Shown piece after piece: positions 61,576 through 64,000 of a DNA stretch of 64,000 bases. The notes under the pieces were generated by a model. That model was not told the origin of the DNA and ran no database searches. It saw only the letters and a list, made by a program, of their open reading frames with translations. The stretch comes from Streptosporangium sp. NBC_01756. GTDB taxonomy: Bacteria > Actinomycetota > Actinomycetes > Streptosporangiales > Streptosporangiaceae. Made by a program: the position numbers and the translations under genes. Position 1 is the stretch's first letter. Each line of letters opens with the position of its first letter. The stretch is taken from positions 3,534,001-3,598,000 of the forward strand of contig NZ_CP109130.1 of the NCBI RefSeq assembly GCF_035917975.1. Reading direction: 5' to 3'.

Positions 61576-62164
61576 CCGACTACGGCGGAGCAACGCCGGA
61601 AGGCGAGACCGTGCGGAAAGGCGAGGCGTTCCGGAGAACGGGCGCGCCGTCGATCCGACCCGGCCGGGAAGGGCCGGGACATCCCCGGAGGCGGCCGAGG
61701 TGACCGAGGCAGCCGGGATGGCCACGTCCTCGTGGCCGCCGCGCATGGGCCAGGCCCTGGCGAACTTCCCCGTCGTCTCCCGCTGCTTCTCCGCCACTCG
61801 CGACCAGGTCAGACACGCGCGGGACTTCGTCACCGAACTCCTCGGTGACACCCACCCCCTGCGCGACGACGCCGTACTGCTCACCAGCGAACTCGCCACC
61901 AACGCCGTCGAACACGCGGGCGCCCCCGGCGACCGGCCCCACGAATTTCTCGTCACCATCACCTTCGTCGAACACGGCGTCCTCATCACCGTCCAGGACC
62001 CCGGCTCCGCACGCATCCCCTGCCCGCGCACCCCCGGACCTGATGCCGTCGGCGGGCGCGGCCTCACCCTCGTCAACACCCTCGCCGCCCGCTGGGGCTT
62101 CCACCGCGACTCCATCGGCACCGTGATCTGGTTCGAGCTGCACTCGCCCGGTGAACTGCTCTGA
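61532..62164 (+). CDS. Anti-sigma-type ATP-binding protein (HATPase_c_2), paralogue
   Basis: The 210-residue GHKL ATPase is highly similar to the one at 53.6 kb: ATRDQVRHARDFVTELLG, LLTSELATNAVEHA, VQDPGSARIPCPRTPGPDAVGGRGLTLV. ATG 61532 has GAGGAGGG upstream, which fixes the start. It ends the small-gene operon beginning at 60665. Confidence 0.85.
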   Translation: MTTRVLSMLLGAFTDRLRRSNAGRRDRAERRGVPENGRAVDPTRPGRAGTSPEAAEVTEAAGMATSSWPPRMGQALANFPVVSRCFSATRDQVRHARDFVTELLGDTHPLRDDAVLLTSELATNAVEHAGAPGDRPHEFLVTITFVEHGVLITVQDPGSARIPCPRTPGPDAVGGRGLTLVNTLAARWGFHRDSIGTVIWFELHSPGELL

Positions 62165-62493
62165 TGCGAGGGCGCCACAGGACCGGCGTTTAGAAGTATC
62201 CCTTGGGTTCATTGGGTCTCTTCGGCCTCTACAGCCGCAGGACCTGGGCTTGCGTACTGGCGCTCCGACTTCTCCAGGTGTTGATGAGGCTTCAGGGATT
62301 CTGAAGGTCTACGGAGATCCGCCGCGCTCCTGATCACCCGCGCCCCTGCACAGGCGTGCGGGCGGCCATTATCCGGATCAACCAAGCACGCCGCCATCCT
62401 GGTTGGCAGGTCGGTCGTCGGCGCCGTGCCGGCCGATGCCCGAGCCGACCTCCAGACAGATCCCGGCGGACGGACCGGCTGTGGTCGGCCGCG
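62165..62493. other. Intergenic gap
   Basis: Convergent space between the ATPase and GNAT genes. No gene, tRNA or strong hairpin is seen. Confidence 0.5.
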
Positions 62494-63039
62494 TCACGAC
62501 GGTGCCGCGTAACAGCGGATGGTCACCGTCTGCTGCGGGTTCCATCGCTGCTCGACGGTGGCCAGCGGTTCCCAGCCCAGCCGCTCGTACAGGGCTGCCG
62601 CCGTTGTGTCGGACGTGACGACGTCAAGCACCGGATGCAGGCCACGACGCCGCGATTCCTCCACCGCCCGGCCGATCAGCAGCGCGCCGATCCGATGCCC
62701 CCTGGCCTGCGGGGCGACGAACAGCCTGCTGACCACGGCGGTCGAGCCCCGCGTCGTCCCGGTCCGCTCGCTCCACAGCGTCGGGGCCAGATCGCCTTCA
62801 CCGCTCTGCGAGAGGCTGACATGCCCGGCGAGACGGCCGTCGAGCTCGGCGACCCAGGAGTCCAGCAGGGAAGCACGTGACAGCCACTCGCCGGGCCGAT
62901 CGGGCCAGTTCACCGGATAGCCGTCACGCTGATGGACTTCCGCGAGGAGCCGTACGCACTCCTCGACATCGTCATCGGTCCTCTGCCGGACGCGGCGGCT
63001 CGGTCTCTCCTCGGTCGCCACGAAGCTCTTGGTGCTCAT
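62494..63039 (-). CDS. GNAT-family N-acetyltransferase
   Basis: The 181-residue protein has the acetyl-CoA pyrophosphate loop SRLFVAPQARGHRIGALLI (motif A, Q/RxxGxG/A) and a motif B end TAAALYERLGWEPL. The substrate is unknown. The start at ATG 63039 is preceded by a GTG codon that is also possible. Transcribed alone. Confidence 0.88.
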   Translation of the reverse strand: MSTKSFVATEERPSRRVRQRTDDDVEECVRLLAEVHQRDGYPVNWPDRPGEWLSRASLLDSWVAELDGRLAGHVSLSQSGEGDLAPTLWSERTGTTRGSTAVVSRLFVAPQARGHRIGALLIGRAVEESRRRGLHPVLDVVTSDTTAAALYERLGWEPLATVEQRWNPQQTVTIRCYAAPS

Positions 63040-63243
63040 CACGGAATGGAAACGTAGCCCATGGACCTACAAGCACCTATTTTTCGCCGCGGCCATCGAT
63101 GATCTTCCCGGCGTCCGGCCCGGACCAGGACCGGGATGAACGTTGCGCCCCGCGCCTCAACGCCAGGCCGGTGGACCGGGTACGGCGGCGCGGGAAACCG
63201 CCGTACCTGGGACATGCCCGCGACCGATCCACGCTGGTGGCCT

Positions 63244-63994
63244 TCAGTCCCCTGCGGCCTGCGGTTCTCCCGGATCTCGAAGTCCATCGTGTCCCCCTGC
63301 ATCGGGGTGTTGCAACGACCTCTTGAACTGAAGACCGGCGGCCGGGGCGAGGAGCAGGCGGAGCGCGGTCGGGGTCTCCCCCGCGTGCTCGCGGGCGGTC
63401 CGGGTCAGGTGCGCCTGGTCGGCGAACCCGAGGTCCGCGGCCAGGCCGGCGAAGTCGCGGTCGCCGTCTTCGAGCCGCTGCATCATCCGGCCGACGCGGA
63501 CCCGGTTGCGGTAGCGGGTCAGCGACACGCCCATCTCCCGCGAGAACACCCGGCTCAGCCGGTAGGGAGAGACCTCCAGCAGTCCGGCCAGCGGGCAGAG
63601 CCCCGCCGCCGGGTGTCCTTCGATGATGGCCTCACGGGCCGCCGCGACGAGCTCGGTCAGCCGGCCGTACCGCGACCGACGCGATGAGCCGGAGCAGCTC
63701 CTCGGCGAGCGCGTAGTCGACGTCCCCACCGTCGGCGGCGGCGAGCAGCCGCCGGTGGGCGAGGTCGACGCACGCGTCCACGTGCACCGTCGTCCCACCC
63801 CTGAACCCCTCCCAGAGCCGGGGCTCGAAGGTCACGGACGTGCAGAGGTCGCCCCCGGCGGGGTGGGCGAACCGCTCCTCCTCACCCGGCGCCCCCAGGT
63901 AGGCCATCGTGGGGTCCAGGTCGGCATCGGCCCCGTCGGCCCACCGCCGGAATCGGTCGCGGCGCACCAGCACCATCCGGTGGTCGTCGCGCAC
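63244..63994 (-). pseudogene. AraC-family regulator, frameshifted and cut by the window end
   Basis: The upstream part (63632-63994) is an AraC-type N-terminal sensing domain (FAHPAGGDLCTSVTFEPRLW ... ALAEELLRLIASV). The downstream part, in another frame, has the two HTH motifs (GLCPLAGLLEVSPYRLSRVFSREMG; FAGLAADLGFADQAHLTRTAREH). The frames join near 63680, where one base seems lost. The gene continues past 64000. It is either a pseudogene or a sequencing indel. Confidence 0.65.
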
Positions 63995-64000
63995 GTCCGG

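Noticed and set aside
62165-62493. tRNA or small RNA gene
   Set aside because: No cloverleaf, T-loop or strong hairpin could be found.

Overview
The window is GC-rich chromosomal DNA from a filamentous actinomycete. The evidence is the frequent GTG/TTG starts, many ECF sigma factors and two-component systems, paired P450 genes, a WD40-tailed Ser/Thr kinase, and XRE/anti-sigma-type ATPase gene sets. The gene mix resembles Streptosporangiaceae (Nonomuraea/Streptosporangium type), but that is inference from gene content, not from a marker gene.

Layout. 0-8 kb: a tyrosine recombinase preceded by short inverted and direct repeats, a YcaQ-type DNA glycosylase, a secreted protein, an ECF42-type sigma factor fused to a degenerate integrase-like domain with its YCII-domain partner, and small membrane and enzyme genes. 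8-13.8 kb: a LysR regulator, a divergent two-component pair, an epoxide hydrolase and a sirtuin. 14-19.6 kb: a stand-alone P450 convergent with a self-sufficient CYP102-type P450-reductase, which is divergent from a TetR regulator across two copies of one palindrome. 19.8-24.7 kb: an ECF sigma/CU044_5270-type pair, a CYTH protein and a DUF3494 ice-binding-like protein. 24.9-29.5 kb: a membrane protein/histidine kinase/response regulator operon and an MFS exporter. 29.9-36.6 kb: a kinase-WD40 protein, a second YCII/ECF42 pair followed by a tandem repeat array, an oxidoreductase, and a hydrolase divergent from a second TetR regulator. 36.6-37.7 kb: wreckage of a graspetide (ATP-grasp peptide) maturation locus.

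37.7-53.6 kb is a defence island of visibly lower GC. On the minus strand lie a C5-cytosine methyltransferase, a tandem winged-helix protein, a 1569-residue GHKL-ATPase/SF2-helicase fusion, a UvrD-like helicase, DrmA and DrmB. The last four form one tightly overlapping run. A Vsr endonuclease lies beyond an IS630 remnant. DrmA, DrmB and a cytosine methyltransferase are the marks of DISARM, but the phospholipase-D protein DrmC is absent and three other proteins stand in the operon. This looks like an undescribed or poorly described DISARM-related system and is the main finding.

53.6-64 kb: two paralogous anti-sigma-type ATPases bracket a STAND NTPase/phosphotransferase pair, an FkbM methyltransferase, an XRE regulator and small actinobacterial proteins. 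A GNAT acetyltransferase and a frameshifted AraC regulator run to the window edge.
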